Assembly: GCF_020080835.1 (NCBI RefSeq)
Contig: NC_058167.1
Location: forward strand, 3,844,659-3,908,658
Direction: 5' to 3'
Source of the DNA: Cotesia glomerata
Lineage: Eukaryota > Arthropoda > Insecta > Hymenoptera > Braconidae
Length of the DNA: 64,000 bases
A program made the translations under genes and the position numbers. Shown here piece by piece: positions 32,079 to 42,715 of the stretch. The notes under the pieces are model-generated. The model was not told where the DNA came from and did no database searches. It was given only the letters and a program-made list of their open reading frames with translations. The first letter of the stretch is position 1, and the number at the start of each line of letters is the position of its first letter.

Positions 32079-33465
32079 GTTTTCTTCTTTTTTGATTATG
32101 CAGGTTACCAAGCTCTTAGGGGAGAGCGTGGTGCCAATAGTTTCTTCGGTGCTGCTTTCATAGTCCTTCCACCGTACACACTCAAAGAACGTGTGTTCGG
32201 CGTCGTCTATTTGATCCGGACAGTATTTGCATGTTGTCGTGGGGTGCAGTTCCATCTTAAAAAGATAGGCGTTAAACTGTCCGTGTCCTATCAATAGCTA
32301 TAGTCCGTATCCTATCAATAGCTAGGTGAGGAAGAAGTCCGTATCCCCGTGCTTCCGAGAGAGCCAGACGTTGATGTTTGGGATCAGGCGCGCTGTCCAT
32401 CTGCCCGTCTCCCGTGATGTCCATCGGTCCTGCCACTTTTTCTGCGTTTCCGCCTTTATCCTCGCTCTTGTCTCCTTCATGTTTTCGCCACTGGTTTTAT
32501 CTTCATAGAGTTTTGCTCTTTCGAACGCTAGTAAGTAGATGGGCGCGGCTCCCGTAATGACCAATACAGCCGCTTCGGAAACCGTGCGGTAGGCGCAGGC
32601 AACCCTGAGAGGGCCTCGCTGCTGTACTCCTGCCATTTTTCGCCGGTAAGTCTTCTGCTTTAATATGTCTGCCCATATCTCCGCTCCATAAAGCAGTACC
32701 GAATGGACTGCTTCCGGAAGAACTCTTCTCTTTTTTGTTCTTGGTCCCGTAGTGTTGGTCATGATTCTTGCTAGGCTAGACTCCGTCTTGCTGGCTTTCT
32801 TGCATGCACTGTCAAGGTGTTCGCGAAAAGATAGTTTCTCGTCTATCATTACTCTTAAATAGCGCAGGGCCCTTGTTGACGTCAGTATTGTTCCTCTTAT
32901 GTCCACAGCGAATCGTTTTTGGAACCATTTTTGACATGTCAGGACGACCATCTTGGTTTTGTGCTTGGCGAGTTTCAGGTGGTGTTTATCAAGCCAAGTT
33001 TCGACGGCGTCAATGGTTTCCCGTACCAGTAGTTCGGCCTATTCTACGCTGTCTACTATTATCGTGGTCGTAACGTCGTCTGCAAAGCCCGTTAGCTCTA
33101 CTTGCTTTGACAACGCGATTTCAAGAAGCTCGTCGTGGTCCGCGTTCCATAAGTCGGGCCTCATAATTGAGCTTTGCGGCACGCCAGCCGTAATGGCGTA
33201 TTCTTGTGGGCCTTCCGTAGTTTTCGTTATTAGCTTTCTTTCTTCAAGGTAATTGTCGACTAGTGCCATATTCTCTGGCTCTGCGTCGAATTTGTGCTCC
33301 AGAGCATCTAAAATATCTCCCCAATTTGCGATGTTAAAGGCGTTTTTGACGTCTAGCGTGAGGAGGAGACATATTTTTCGAGCTTTGAGGCTACCAGATC
33401 ATGCTTGTGTTGCTGTCTTTATTTATGATTTTCTCAATCGCTCCGACTGTCGATCGACCTTTCAC
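32079..33465 (-). mobile_element. R1-clade LINE D, decayed fragment related to LINE B
   Basis: Truncated at both ends: the 3' part stops inside the ORF2 C-terminus, the 5' part inside the reverse transcriptase near the GFQKG region. Pieces at 32067-32294, 32322-32951 and 33039-33269 lie in one frame and match LINE B closely (GVPQSSIMRPDLWNADHDEL, TGFADDVTTTI, ALRYLRVMIDEKLSFREHL, CKYCPDQIDDAEHTFFEC). It has several stops, and a small duplication near 32295-32320 repeats TATCAATAGCTA. No (CA)n flank is preserved at the 5' end. Confidence 0.8.
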
Positions 33466-33918
33466 GATATATCTAGTATATCGCCTAGTATATCGTGATG
33501 TAGTTTTTTGAGCTCTATAAAACAATTGGGACAAAAAAATTGATCTGATGAAACATTTTGGAGTTATTACAAAAAAGTACTTTTTTCGATTTTTTTCGAC
33601 AACGATATCACGAACGCATCAACCGATTCTGACGCACTTGGTGGCGATCGATGCAGGTTTTCGAGGTTAAGAGCTGATTAGTTTTTGAGGTTGATCGGTT
33701 CAGCCAATTCGAGAATATTTTGAAAAATAAAAAAAAAACAACTTTTTTTTTCACTTTTTTTGCAATTTCTCGAAATCTATCGGACCGAACGGGTTCCAAC
33801 TTACAGGAAATCTAAGTTTGGCGAAGCCCTTTCGAATGACGCCAACTGCGATCAAATCGGTCACACCGTTCAGAAGTTATAGGAGGTTTACACACACACA
33901 CACACACATATACAGACT
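33466..33918 (+). mobile_element. CTTCCCGC-family element, internal/3' fragment
   Basis: Contains the family segments ATCACGAACGCATCAACCGA, GGTTTTCGAGGTTAAGAGC, TCTATCGGACCGAACGGG and the (CA)n tract, but stops inside the tract at 33911. The expected 3' tail (CGGGG...CTTCCCGA) is missing and is replaced by the AGGGTGTCC tip at 33919. Confidence 0.65.
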
Positions 33919-34080
33919 AGGGTGTCCGTTATTTCCCAAGTTGATTTTTTTTTCGCTGCCGCCCCCTGGATTTTTAGTTCTTGACCTAAAAAAAAATATC
34001 TTATATAAATAAACTCTTAATTACCAAATTAAACCGTGCCTGAATCAAGTTACATTTCCCATTTAAATAACATGGGAATT
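33919..34080 (+). mobile_element. end fragment of a TA-type inverted-repeat element
   Basis: Tip AGGGTGTCCGTTATTTCC, with a TTTCCCATTTAAATAACATG box beginning at 34055, 136 bp inside. Same layout as elements A-C. The opposite end was not found; the rightward limit is uncertain. Confidence 0.55.
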
Positions 34081-34373
34081 TGGAACTTTTTGGAATTAAT
34101 TCTTTTTCTTTGAAAAAAAATGGCACTATTTAATTTAATGTTTTACAAAAAAGTTATCTTATAATTTTTCGATAAAATCAATCCTTTAAAAGTTATTTGT
34201 GGTTTAAGTTGTGCATATAGTTATTATCATAGTTTTTAAGTCTTGCTATGAAGTTTCATGTATTATAGTCATTTATTTCATCTATAAATGTTCCAAAAAT
34301 TTTATTAAAAAGATCAACAGTTACAGTAACGTTAACAATGCGATTTATCGAATGCATTCTCAATTCTAAACCA

Positions 34374-34720
34374 CTTTCCCGCTTCACCGCATTATTTATA
34401 TTTGTAAAAATGCTTACCGTAAGATGGACGGTGTGGCTTAATGTATATAGAATAATCGAAAGGAAATTTAGTATAGACCGGATAGCTCAAATGGTAGAGT
34501 AGCCGACATGTCTTCGGAAGGTTCTGGGTTCGAATCCCAGTCCGAGCTATCTAATAATTTTTTCTCGCATATTCTATAAACTCACATTAAGATGATCCTC
34601 TCCACATTCCTTTCTCAATCCTTTCCTACCAATATCCTGTTGCGTGAATGTGGAACGCTTCACGTAATAATTACCGTAACTCCTATTCTTTCCCGCTTCA
34701 CAACATTATTTATATTTGTA
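34374..34720. repeat. 34-bp direct repeats flanking the tRNA-like gene
   Basis: CCCGCTTCACCGCATTATTT at 34379 and CCCGCTTCACAACATTATTT at 34692, each continuing ATATTTGTA, bracket the tRNA-like sequence about 310 bp apart. They could be SINE body repeats or a local duplication. Confidence 0.5.
34476..34548 (+). tRNA. tRNA-like sequence (tRNA-derived SINE head or tRNA pseudogene)
   Basis: A 73-base tRNA-shaped sequence: box A TAGCTCAAATGGTAGAGTAG, box B GGTTCGAATCC, a perfect 5-bp T stem (CTGGG/CCCAG), D stem GCTC/GAGT, and a T6 run at 34558-34563 as Pol III terminator. The acceptor stem (GACCGGA/TCCGAGC) has two mismatches and the anticodon stem one. The anticodon loop CATGTCT lacks the usual U33; read formally, the anticodon would be UGU (Thr). 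These defects argue for a SINE head or pseudogene rather than a working tRNA. Confidence 0.5.
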
Positions 34721-34894
34721 TCGTTCATGCTTCATGTCTTAAGGGTCCCGGATTCTAGTTTTGTCAAGGACCGGATTTTAAATGGTATTTTATAGTGAAA
34801 GAAACAATCGAATACTACTAAATAGAGAAAGACTAAAACCATGATGAACAGAAAAAATTTTTTTGTTCAACTCAAATTTTTTTTATCGCCATAT

Positions 34895-34962
34895 AAATGC
34901 TTGGTCATGCATGATTGCTTATGAATATTTGCCAGGCACGTAAAAGCATGATCATGCTTCAT

Positions 34963-34965
<3 letters not shown>
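34895..34965 (+). repeat. element W: ATGCATGATC-motif fragment
   Basis: Carries TGGTCATGCATGATTGC and AAGCATGATCATGCTTCATC, the same motif set as 30326-30890, immediately before the (TA)n tract in which element A sits. It resumes at 62070 beyond elements A-C. Confidence 0.6.

Positions 34966-35037
<72 letters not shown>
34966..35037. repeat. (TA)n microsatellite
   Basis: About 72 bp of pure TA: left boundary of the A-B-C element row. Confidence 0.95.
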
Positions 35038-35040
<3 letters not shown>

Positions 35041-35239
35041 AGTGGTCCAAAAAAAACATTTTTTTTTTTTTTTTTCAAGTTCTGCTGTCTCAAAAACTTC
35101 TCTAAGGTATAAAAAAAATTATCTCCAAAGCGCAGCTTGATATCTCCATTCTTCATGAAGCTCAATGAATTTTTATTTTCCCATTTAAATAACACGTAAA
35201 AAAAATTTTATTTACGTTTTCATCCGGTAAAACTACACG

Positions 35240-35600
35240 GAAACAATGAAACACGACTGGTTACTGTGCTACACAAGAATGAGCGATAAGTATATAAAAA
35301 AAGTTCTTAGCACATTACTAGATCATGTGATAATAAGAATGAGTCGTTCTTACATATGACTGAGTATTGTTCAGCACAGTAACCATTCCTATGTTGCACA
35401 TTACACTGAAAACACGAGTGATTCTCATGTTCACAGTCGCTGTTAGCTTTTAGGACAATACAGATTCCCGTGAGCAGAAGAACCCTTACTATATAAAATA
35501 AGTATGAGTACTGCGCAAGCGTACGAACCAGTCACCTGACAAACGTTTCTCATTCTCGTGCAGCACAGTATCCATTCCTATGCTAAATGAGAACTGTTGC
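35240..35600. repeat. repeat with reiterated CACAGTAACCATTCCTATG-like motif
   Basis: Degenerate motifs such as GGTTACTGTGCT, CACAGTAACCATTCCTATG and CACAGTATCCATTCCTATG, plus repeated GAATGAG/CTCATTC words, occur on both strands. No frame. It resembles the other motif-saturated non-coding elements in this window; ends not resolved. Confidence 0.45.
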
Positions 35601-36040
35601 TGTGGATCACATTGTAATAATAGTAAAAAAAACGAAACTTATTTCATTTGTAAATATTTGTAATATTAACTCATATTTTTATAATTATATTTAATATGGT
35701 TTACAAATAGAAATCATAATATAATAAAATTAATTTATTATTATAAATAATAATAATTCTTTAATTTTTTTTAAATATATTAAGATTTAATACGGTTGTA
35801 TGTTTCTGAATTGTCATCAGTGACTTAAAAAAAAAAAAAAATTAATAAAATTTATTTCGAATTCTGCATATGATGGATTAAATAGACCAGATAAAAAGTG
35901 TATGAACTGATGTCAATTTTTAAACTGACATTTCAAAAATAGAAATTTCACAGTTGTATTATTTACATTTTTAGCAATCGAAAATAACTTTTCAATTTTT
36001 GTGGAAAAGAAAACTTAAATATTTATCAATAACGTTCTTA

Positions 36041-36108
<68 letters not shown>

Positions 36109-36239
36109 TTATGGAATTAATCATTTAAAATTCTAGTACATCTTTATATATGGGTCATTCCACCAAATAAGAACATTTTTACGAGGCGACCCTCGCGGAT
36201 TATGTTTAAAATTTATGGAGGTGTTCTCTATCATAAGAC
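35601..36239. other. AT-rich interval with a (TA)n tract
   Basis: A/T-rich and without frames. A pure (TA)n run occupies 36046-36106. From 36153 the sequence GGGTCATTCCACCAAATAAG begins; it is probably the outer end of element P, whose opposite end is missing. Confidence 0.55.
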
Positions 36240-37885
36240 AAAAATTCCCTGAGAGTTTTAGCTCTTAATACGCAGCGGTCTTGAAGTTATGATTTTTTGA
36301 AATTTTGGAAAAAATTTTTTTTCAACTTTTTCGTCAATTTTTCTGATATGAAAAACATTTTTAAACAAAATCGAAAAACATTGTATTTTGTAGGAAAAAT
36401 TCTCAGTTTTTGAATGAAAATATTTATTTTTTCATAAACTCATCAGAAGACCCTTAAAAATCGAATTAAAGTGGAAAAATTGATTTTTTTCGGCGTGCAG
36501 CCCAAAATTCTTCAAATTTGAATTTTTTTTCTGAAAGCTGAGAGTTTTTTACACAAATATAGCGTTTTGCCGATCCCAGTGAACACATGACTTCAATATG
36601 ACGTCATTTATAAGTCATAGGAATGTCACAATATTTTACGTAAATATGACGTAAAATTGACCTGTCTTTAGATCCAATTATGATGTAAAAATATATGATA
36701 TATTTTTGACATCATACTGATGTAAGTTTATTACTTCTCCATGATGTAACGGAAATGACTTAGATATTACGTACAACTGACATAATATATAAACTACAAT
36801 ATTACGTAACATTAATGCCATCATTGTATGTCATAACGACGTAAGTTTAACATCATGCGTTTACATCAGTGACAAGTCACGGTCTTACGTAATACCGATA
36901 CCATCTGTGAGTCATTATTTAACATCAATAATTTGTCACAATTGTACATAATACTGACGTAATTTGAAAGTCATTTTCTAAATCAGTGACAAACGATTAT
37001 TTTCCATAATATTGATAAAATTTGGGGATGTATTTTTTTTAATATTATCGATTGATCAAAATTTATCAAATATAAAACTTCTTCAACAAGATGTCTAATT
37101 TACAATTAATCGCTAAATATTAATGAAAATTGGTTTAAAATTTAGTAAGAATCAGGAAGAGGTAAACAGCTGATTTAAGCTGGTACCTTGCAAATTTAAG
37201 TCCGCTCTTAATAACAAAAATTTATAATTTATAATATTAATGAATATATCTAACATATTAGCAAATAACATGCAATATATTTTTCATTTATCTTTTTAAG
37301 AAAAAACATACAAATTAAATACATGTGGGATATAAACTTTTATATCTTTGCTTGTATGTTTCCATACACTGCAGAAAAAAAATTTTGACTCAAAGGTAAA
37401 TTTCTTTGGACTAAGAATATATTAGAGATGACTGAACATTTCGTGAATGAAGTCAAAATTTCTTGACACTAAAACACTTCTTGCTCCAATATAACTTCGG
37501 CCTCCGTCAAAATTTTCTTGATGCAAGAAATACTTTTTTTTCGTTGCATATGTTTCTCACTTATATTTGTCCATGAATTTAGGTACTTTTATCCATTGTA
37601 AAAATATTTTCGACTTCATTCAGTATAAATGATTTGGTGTGAAACTGATAACAAAATACCGAGTTCAATTTATGTGGCATGAACTCTAAATTTTAAATCG
37701 TCAAGCGAGTAAACATATAATTTCTTATGATTTCGCGTCAAGAAATTAAATGTCAGTCATTTAAATATTGCACTATTACTTGAAAAATAATTTTCTGACA
37801 TTAGTGCTGCTACTTATGAAACATTGTATTTGAAATAATTCAAACAGTTCCATGATTGTTATTGACGAGACTAATAGTATTTTTA

Positions 37886-38077
37886 CACAGTAAAAAATTT
37901 TGCGTCATTGCGTCAAAAACTTTAGTGTTAAAAATTTTTGTGTTAAATATTTAACTTTTTTAAGTGTAAATTTAACATTTATTGTGTTAAATCAACATAA
38001 AAAAATGTTAAATATTTAACATAAAAATTTTTAACACAAAAATTTTTGACACAATGACGCAAAATTTTTTTACTGTG
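37886..38077. mobile_element. 192-bp MITE, TA target
   Basis: Perfect-type inverted ends CACAGTAAAAAATTTTGCGT and complement, bounded by TA (37884-37885 and 38078-38079). The centre is AT-rich and also self-complementary (TTAACATTT / AAATGTTAA). Consistent with a Tc1/mariner-related MITE. Confidence 0.75.
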
Positions 38078-38699
38078 TACATCAAGTTTCATAATGTTGT
38101 TAGTATGTTAAATTAAAGAAATTCAAATTTCGAAAAAATTGAAATTAAAAATAAAAAGAAATATAGAAAAAATTGTATACTTAAAAGAGTTGAAATTAAA
38201 AAAAAATCTAAATTTTGTAAATTGAAATTTTGAAGAAGAAAAATCCAAATGAAAAATACTAAATTTTCGGAAAAATTAAATAAAAAAAATTCGAGTCTTG
38301 AGAAATCAATAAATATTAAAAAAATTCAAATGACACGGATACATCGTTTACTCTGAAAAATTTCACTCTGTGAAAGTTCTCTGTGTCCGCAGAGAGTCTA
38401 AAGTTCTCTGTGTCCGCTTTTAGACGAAAATTTTTGAAAGTGTAAGATTCAATCAATTCTTATGAAAATTTATAAATTGCCTATTCATTACCACAAGTTT
38501 CACTAGAGAGCCTTTTATAAGAGTTTTTACAAAGTTTTATAGAACTTTATAAAATTTCATGAGTTTAATGAAATTTTATAAAATTGTATAAATTATTAGA
38601 CTTGAATTTTATACAATTCCAGCTCTTAAAATCCATTTAATCTCAGAAAAATTATGAAATAAGCATTTTTCGTCATGTAAGGCTTATCACATAAGTTAT

Positions 38700-38785
38700 T
38701 TACTTCGTGACATGAACCGTTACTTGGACAAGTGAGCAGCGTTCCAGACTTCGATACGTGAGGACCCAAGTTCGAGCCCAGCATA
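38700..38785 (+). ncRNA. weak tRNA-like / SINE-head sequence
   Basis: CAAGTGAGCAGCGTTCCAG followed about 30 bp later by AAGTTCGAGCCC resembles Pol III box A and box B (GGTTCGANNCC) spacing. No cloverleaf can be drawn confidently. It may be a SINE head carried inside the CCCAGT element. Confidence 0.3.
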
Positions 38786-40500
38786 TTTCAGGATTTTTTC
38801 ATCAAGTATCAACATATAACTAGTGTTTCAAACTTTGTAATAAGTCCACAACACTATAATTAATTTCATAATTGCCATCTTTTTATTTTTGAGAAATTTT
38901 TTTAAAAATATTTTTCTGAGGTACAATTCTTACATCACTTACATCACTTTTACGTCATAATGACATCATTATCATAATATAGACATCACAGGTATGTCAT
39001 ATTGACGTCATAAATGTCATTGAGACATAATACTGACGTCATGACTACGTCATATTTTTACGTCAGAATCTTACGTCAAGAAGTGTGAAATAATGAGTCA
39101 TATATGACTCATTCGTGACTTGTATCTTACGTAAATCTTGACATAGCCCAATGTCATTTTGACGTCACATTGACGTAAACGTGTTTACTGGGATGTGCAT
39201 ATTTTTGTTTCGTCACAATTAAATTAAACGCAAATTCATTATAATTAAAATACTTTTATTTTTGAACTTTTTTGAGATGTGGACACAGTTTTAATGAAAG
39301 CATAACCAATTTCATCTTTTAAAGGCACAAAAGTGTGTAATGACTGTGTACCTTTCACCGTTTTCGATTGAGAATATTGTACGTCTAACACATTTTGTTT
39401 TATTAAATAATCGTCATTAGCTATAAAAGTAAAGTCAACGCTTGTAAAATTTTTCGTTCCCCAGGAAAACAAATCTTGTGGTTTCAGTATATCGTTTTAA
39501 TGAACCCGCAAGACCATCGCATGGTCCTTTGCCATGGGCAGTTGCAAAAAAATGCCACTCAGCGTTGATTTCGAAGTCAGCATAATGATAACATAAGTTT
39601 GTAAATACTTTCTTGTTTTTGAATTGTTGTGGAGCTCCATCAGAGAAGTAAAAAATCGTATTGATGACAGCAAACTTCATTTTAAGAAAGGCAATCAATT
39701 GCTCTTGAAATAAATAAATTAAAACTGTGTCGTGCTTAAGACAATCTGAAATACCAACAAAGCTCAAATGCTTAATAGTATCATTTTCGTTATAATAAAT
39801 CACCATTGGAAATATAGTAGCTTGATCATTATTCCAATGAAAGCCTTGAGCTGCTTCCTGCACAACGAATGCATAATTTTCCGCAAAGTCAAATACTACG
39901 GCGAATTCCCCGCTCTTTAAATTTAGTTTTGTATCAGAAAAAAATCGACTTTGTGTTTTCGCAATAAAATCATGTTTCAAAAGCTTATCAAGTTGCGTCA
40001 CTAAAGTCTCGATGAAGTCTTAGGAATCTGAAGTAACATTCACAATAGTACAACGGTCTGTTGATGTCCACATTTTATATTGGATTTCATTAACATCATA
40101 TTCATTAAACGACACACGAAAATAATCAGCGATTTCTTCATTATTTGGACAACTATTGCACATTCTGGAAAAGCACGATTCTTTTGGATTGTTACAAACT
40201 AATTTATTTAATAAATTTTTGTAAATTGGCTGAGATTCTACAACCCAATCGGTGTTTTTCGCAAATTTTGGAAAATTACATCCTAAATGGAATAAATGTA
40301 ATTAGATTAATAACTAGTTTTAGTACAATTATAGAGAATGTCAAATACACAAGTACCTTCTAACATCAATTTTACATTTTGATGAATAGTACAAACACAT
40401 ACGACATGTGTACTACTACTTCCAGCAAGAATACAATAAGTAGGCCTCAAACTAGCGAATTTAGAAAATCCGATTGCCACTGAATTATATTGCGCTTTAA

Positions 40501-42715
40501 GGGGGTATTCTGGTCTAGAAGCCTAAATTTTAGGCATTTTTCAAACTAACATAAAAAAAAAAATTAAGAACATTTTTACTATCGGTTTTTTTATATGATG
40601 TTTATTAACGTTTCAAGAATATAAAAAAAAATTGAAAAAAAAAAAAAAATGATAAATTGGACAAATTACAGGTCGGTGAAGTGGGGGCTACAAAAAAAAC
40701 GGTGCACCTTGGTTGACATGATTCCAGCCCTTGTAGTGATCTGAAACAAAAAAATTTGAAAAATTCTCAATCTGTAAAGATGTCGCTATCGCGTTGACCT
40801 TAGTTAAGAAAAAAAAAAAAAAATTCACAAAATGGCGTCGACATGAAATATCAATTTTTTTTTACCCCCTTTTTTTGACCTTTTCGAATTTTTTAAAAAT
40901 ACTCCAAATTGAAATTTTTTAAAATCCAAGGCAGACGCGATAGAGAGATATATAAAGAAGATTCCCACCAAATTTCAAAAGAATCGGTCGGGTAGAACTT
41001 GAGATATCATGTCAACCACTTCAAAAAAAGTAGTTTTGAGAAAAACGCGTTTAAAGTTTGAGAAAAAATTATAGTAGAATAACTCGTATAATAACATTCA
41101 ATACTCACTTTGGATTAATTGGCGATTCCAGATCCATACATTGGGCCTTCCTCAACTTCATATTCGATGTTTTGTGAAGTTCTTTCAGCTAATCGAGCTG
41201 TTCTGCCTTCTTTGGAAGCAGCAGTAGCTCGTAGCTCAGAGCGCTCAATCCGAACTTCGTTACGTCTGATAGCAAATGAATGAGCTTCAGTACCAACGGT
41301 GATGCCCATAAGTTCCATCATTTTTAAGATGGGTAAATAACCTTCATTAAAAATGGCAACAGCTAAATAATTCGCAATTTGAATTGTTTGAGATCCAGCG
41401 TGAATATGCTTGGGAGCAAAGTCCATATTAATGAATTGAGCGATTCATTGTTATTTTGAGTTTCGGATCCCAAACATCGATGTAGTAAATCGCCTTGGCA
41501 ACAGCCTTGGCAAAAACTAGATTTTACGACAGTATCGATAACTTTTTTACTGTATTTACCAATAAGGGTTGTAACGCCAAAAAGTGAAGTAAACCCTCGC
41601 TTCTTCCAGGTGCCATCTCCAGAAACCGTCAAGTGTTTTGGATTTTCATTAGGCTCAAATTCTGATAATAATTCTTGCTCTTCTTTTACAGCTTTTGATA
41701 TTAGCTGATCGTAAATTGCACTTGCGGCTGTATGTAAATTATCAAGACAACTGTAGTAAGTACTGATACATAAACCTTTGCATATATCCATGACACTACA
41801 AAAAATATTTATTCCTTCTCTTCCTACTCCTAAAAGTCTCATAGCTGTAACAATCCGGCGATTAATTTCATAAGCTTTGTTCATCAACGGACATGATTGA
41901 ATGTATCGAACATTTTCACAACTGCACTGTAATGTAATTTTAAATCCTAAACCGCGTGGTGCCGTTTGAGAAAATTTAATTTCTTCTTTGCAGGTAGCAC
42001 ACACAATTAAAGTTGAGAGAGTTTGAAAAACTGAGAAAAATTCCAGAAGACAGTACCCAAAATTTTTGTTAATAACTATTTCCTCATCTCCAAACATTTT
42101 TTAACTTTGCTGCGGAAGCACTCGTATAACTACAATCTTTTTCAGCGGTAAATTGATTTGATGAAAATCGTTTCTTCTTGTGCCTATCTGGACGACTACT
42201 GCTCCCCCGCGCACTTTTTCTATCCATTTTTAAGCAAATAAAAAAAACAAAATTTATTATTTCACAAAACTATCCACAGAGCACTTGTCTACTTCGCTTC
42301 AAGATTGAAACTAAACTGAACAGAATAATAAATGATAAACAATATCAACATTATAACTTTCGCATTGAACAGTTCCTGGTATATTTAGTATGTATATTCC
42401 TAGTATATTAAGTATGTACAAAGGTATATATAGAAGTATAAAAATATATATTGAATATATATGAAGGCTTATGTCGAAAACAAAAGAGTTCTTGGAAAGA
42501 ACGAGTGCTCAAGTCTTCCAGGAACTGCCACTGTTTATTGTGTGATTCGCGACGATCGGCCGGCTTAGATGCTGCGTCACAAAATCGACTGTATCTTCGA
42601 AAATAATTCGAATTTTGAAAAATCCATTTAAGGACATATTTTTAAGGGTCTAAACTTTGAAAATATGCAAAAAAAAAAAATCGATTTTTTCAAATTTCTA
42701 GACCAGAATACCCCC
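40501..42715 (-). mobile_element. TTAA-flanked transposon inside the element P gene
   Basis: Inverted ends GGGGGTATTCTGGTCTAGAA (left) and its complement (right, ending ACCCCC), with TTAA on both sides (40497-40500 and 42716-42719). Removing it with one TTAA rejoins the P frame as YQSF-KAQYNS. TTAA targets are typical of piggyBac and Kolobok elements. Its own gene has a Mutator-like-type catalytic domain (see next entry), favouring Kolobok-like over piggyBac, but this is unverified. Confidence 0.85.
41115..42227 (-). pseudogene. transposase of the TTAA element, internally deleted and frameshifted
   Basis: Basic N-terminus (MDRKSARGSSSRPDRHKKK at 42227), then a frameshift near 42095. An N-terminal Cys-rich segment (CATCKEEIKF, CSCENVRYIQSCPLMNK) is followed by the catalytic-domain start HLTVSGDGTWKKRGFTSLFG and VVKSSFCQGC. 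This resembles the protein family I know as the Mutator-like transposase domain. After FCQGC it jumps to LGSETQNNNESLNSLIW, a block normally well over 100 residues further on, so the catalytic core is deleted. A second frameshift near 41430 precedes the C-terminal tail PKHIHAGSQTIQIANYLAVA. It cannot be functional. Confidence 0.75.

Larger units (their letters stand above)
36575..39192. mobile_element. 2.6-kb CCCAGT-ended element with TGACGT motifs
   Basis: Ends CCCAGTGAACAC (left) and GTGTTTACTGGG (right), flanked by AT on both sides. Removing it rejoins GCCGAT to GTGCAT as in the intact right arm of element P, so the boundaries are secure to 1-2 bases. The first ~400 and last ~260 bases are dense in TGACGT, ACGTCA and TTACGT words in both orientations, like subterminal binding sites of CACTA-type transposons. 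The middle is A/T-rich with a MITE (37886) and a tRNA-like piece (38700). No transposase frame: non-autonomous, superfamily unassigned. Confidence 0.7.
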
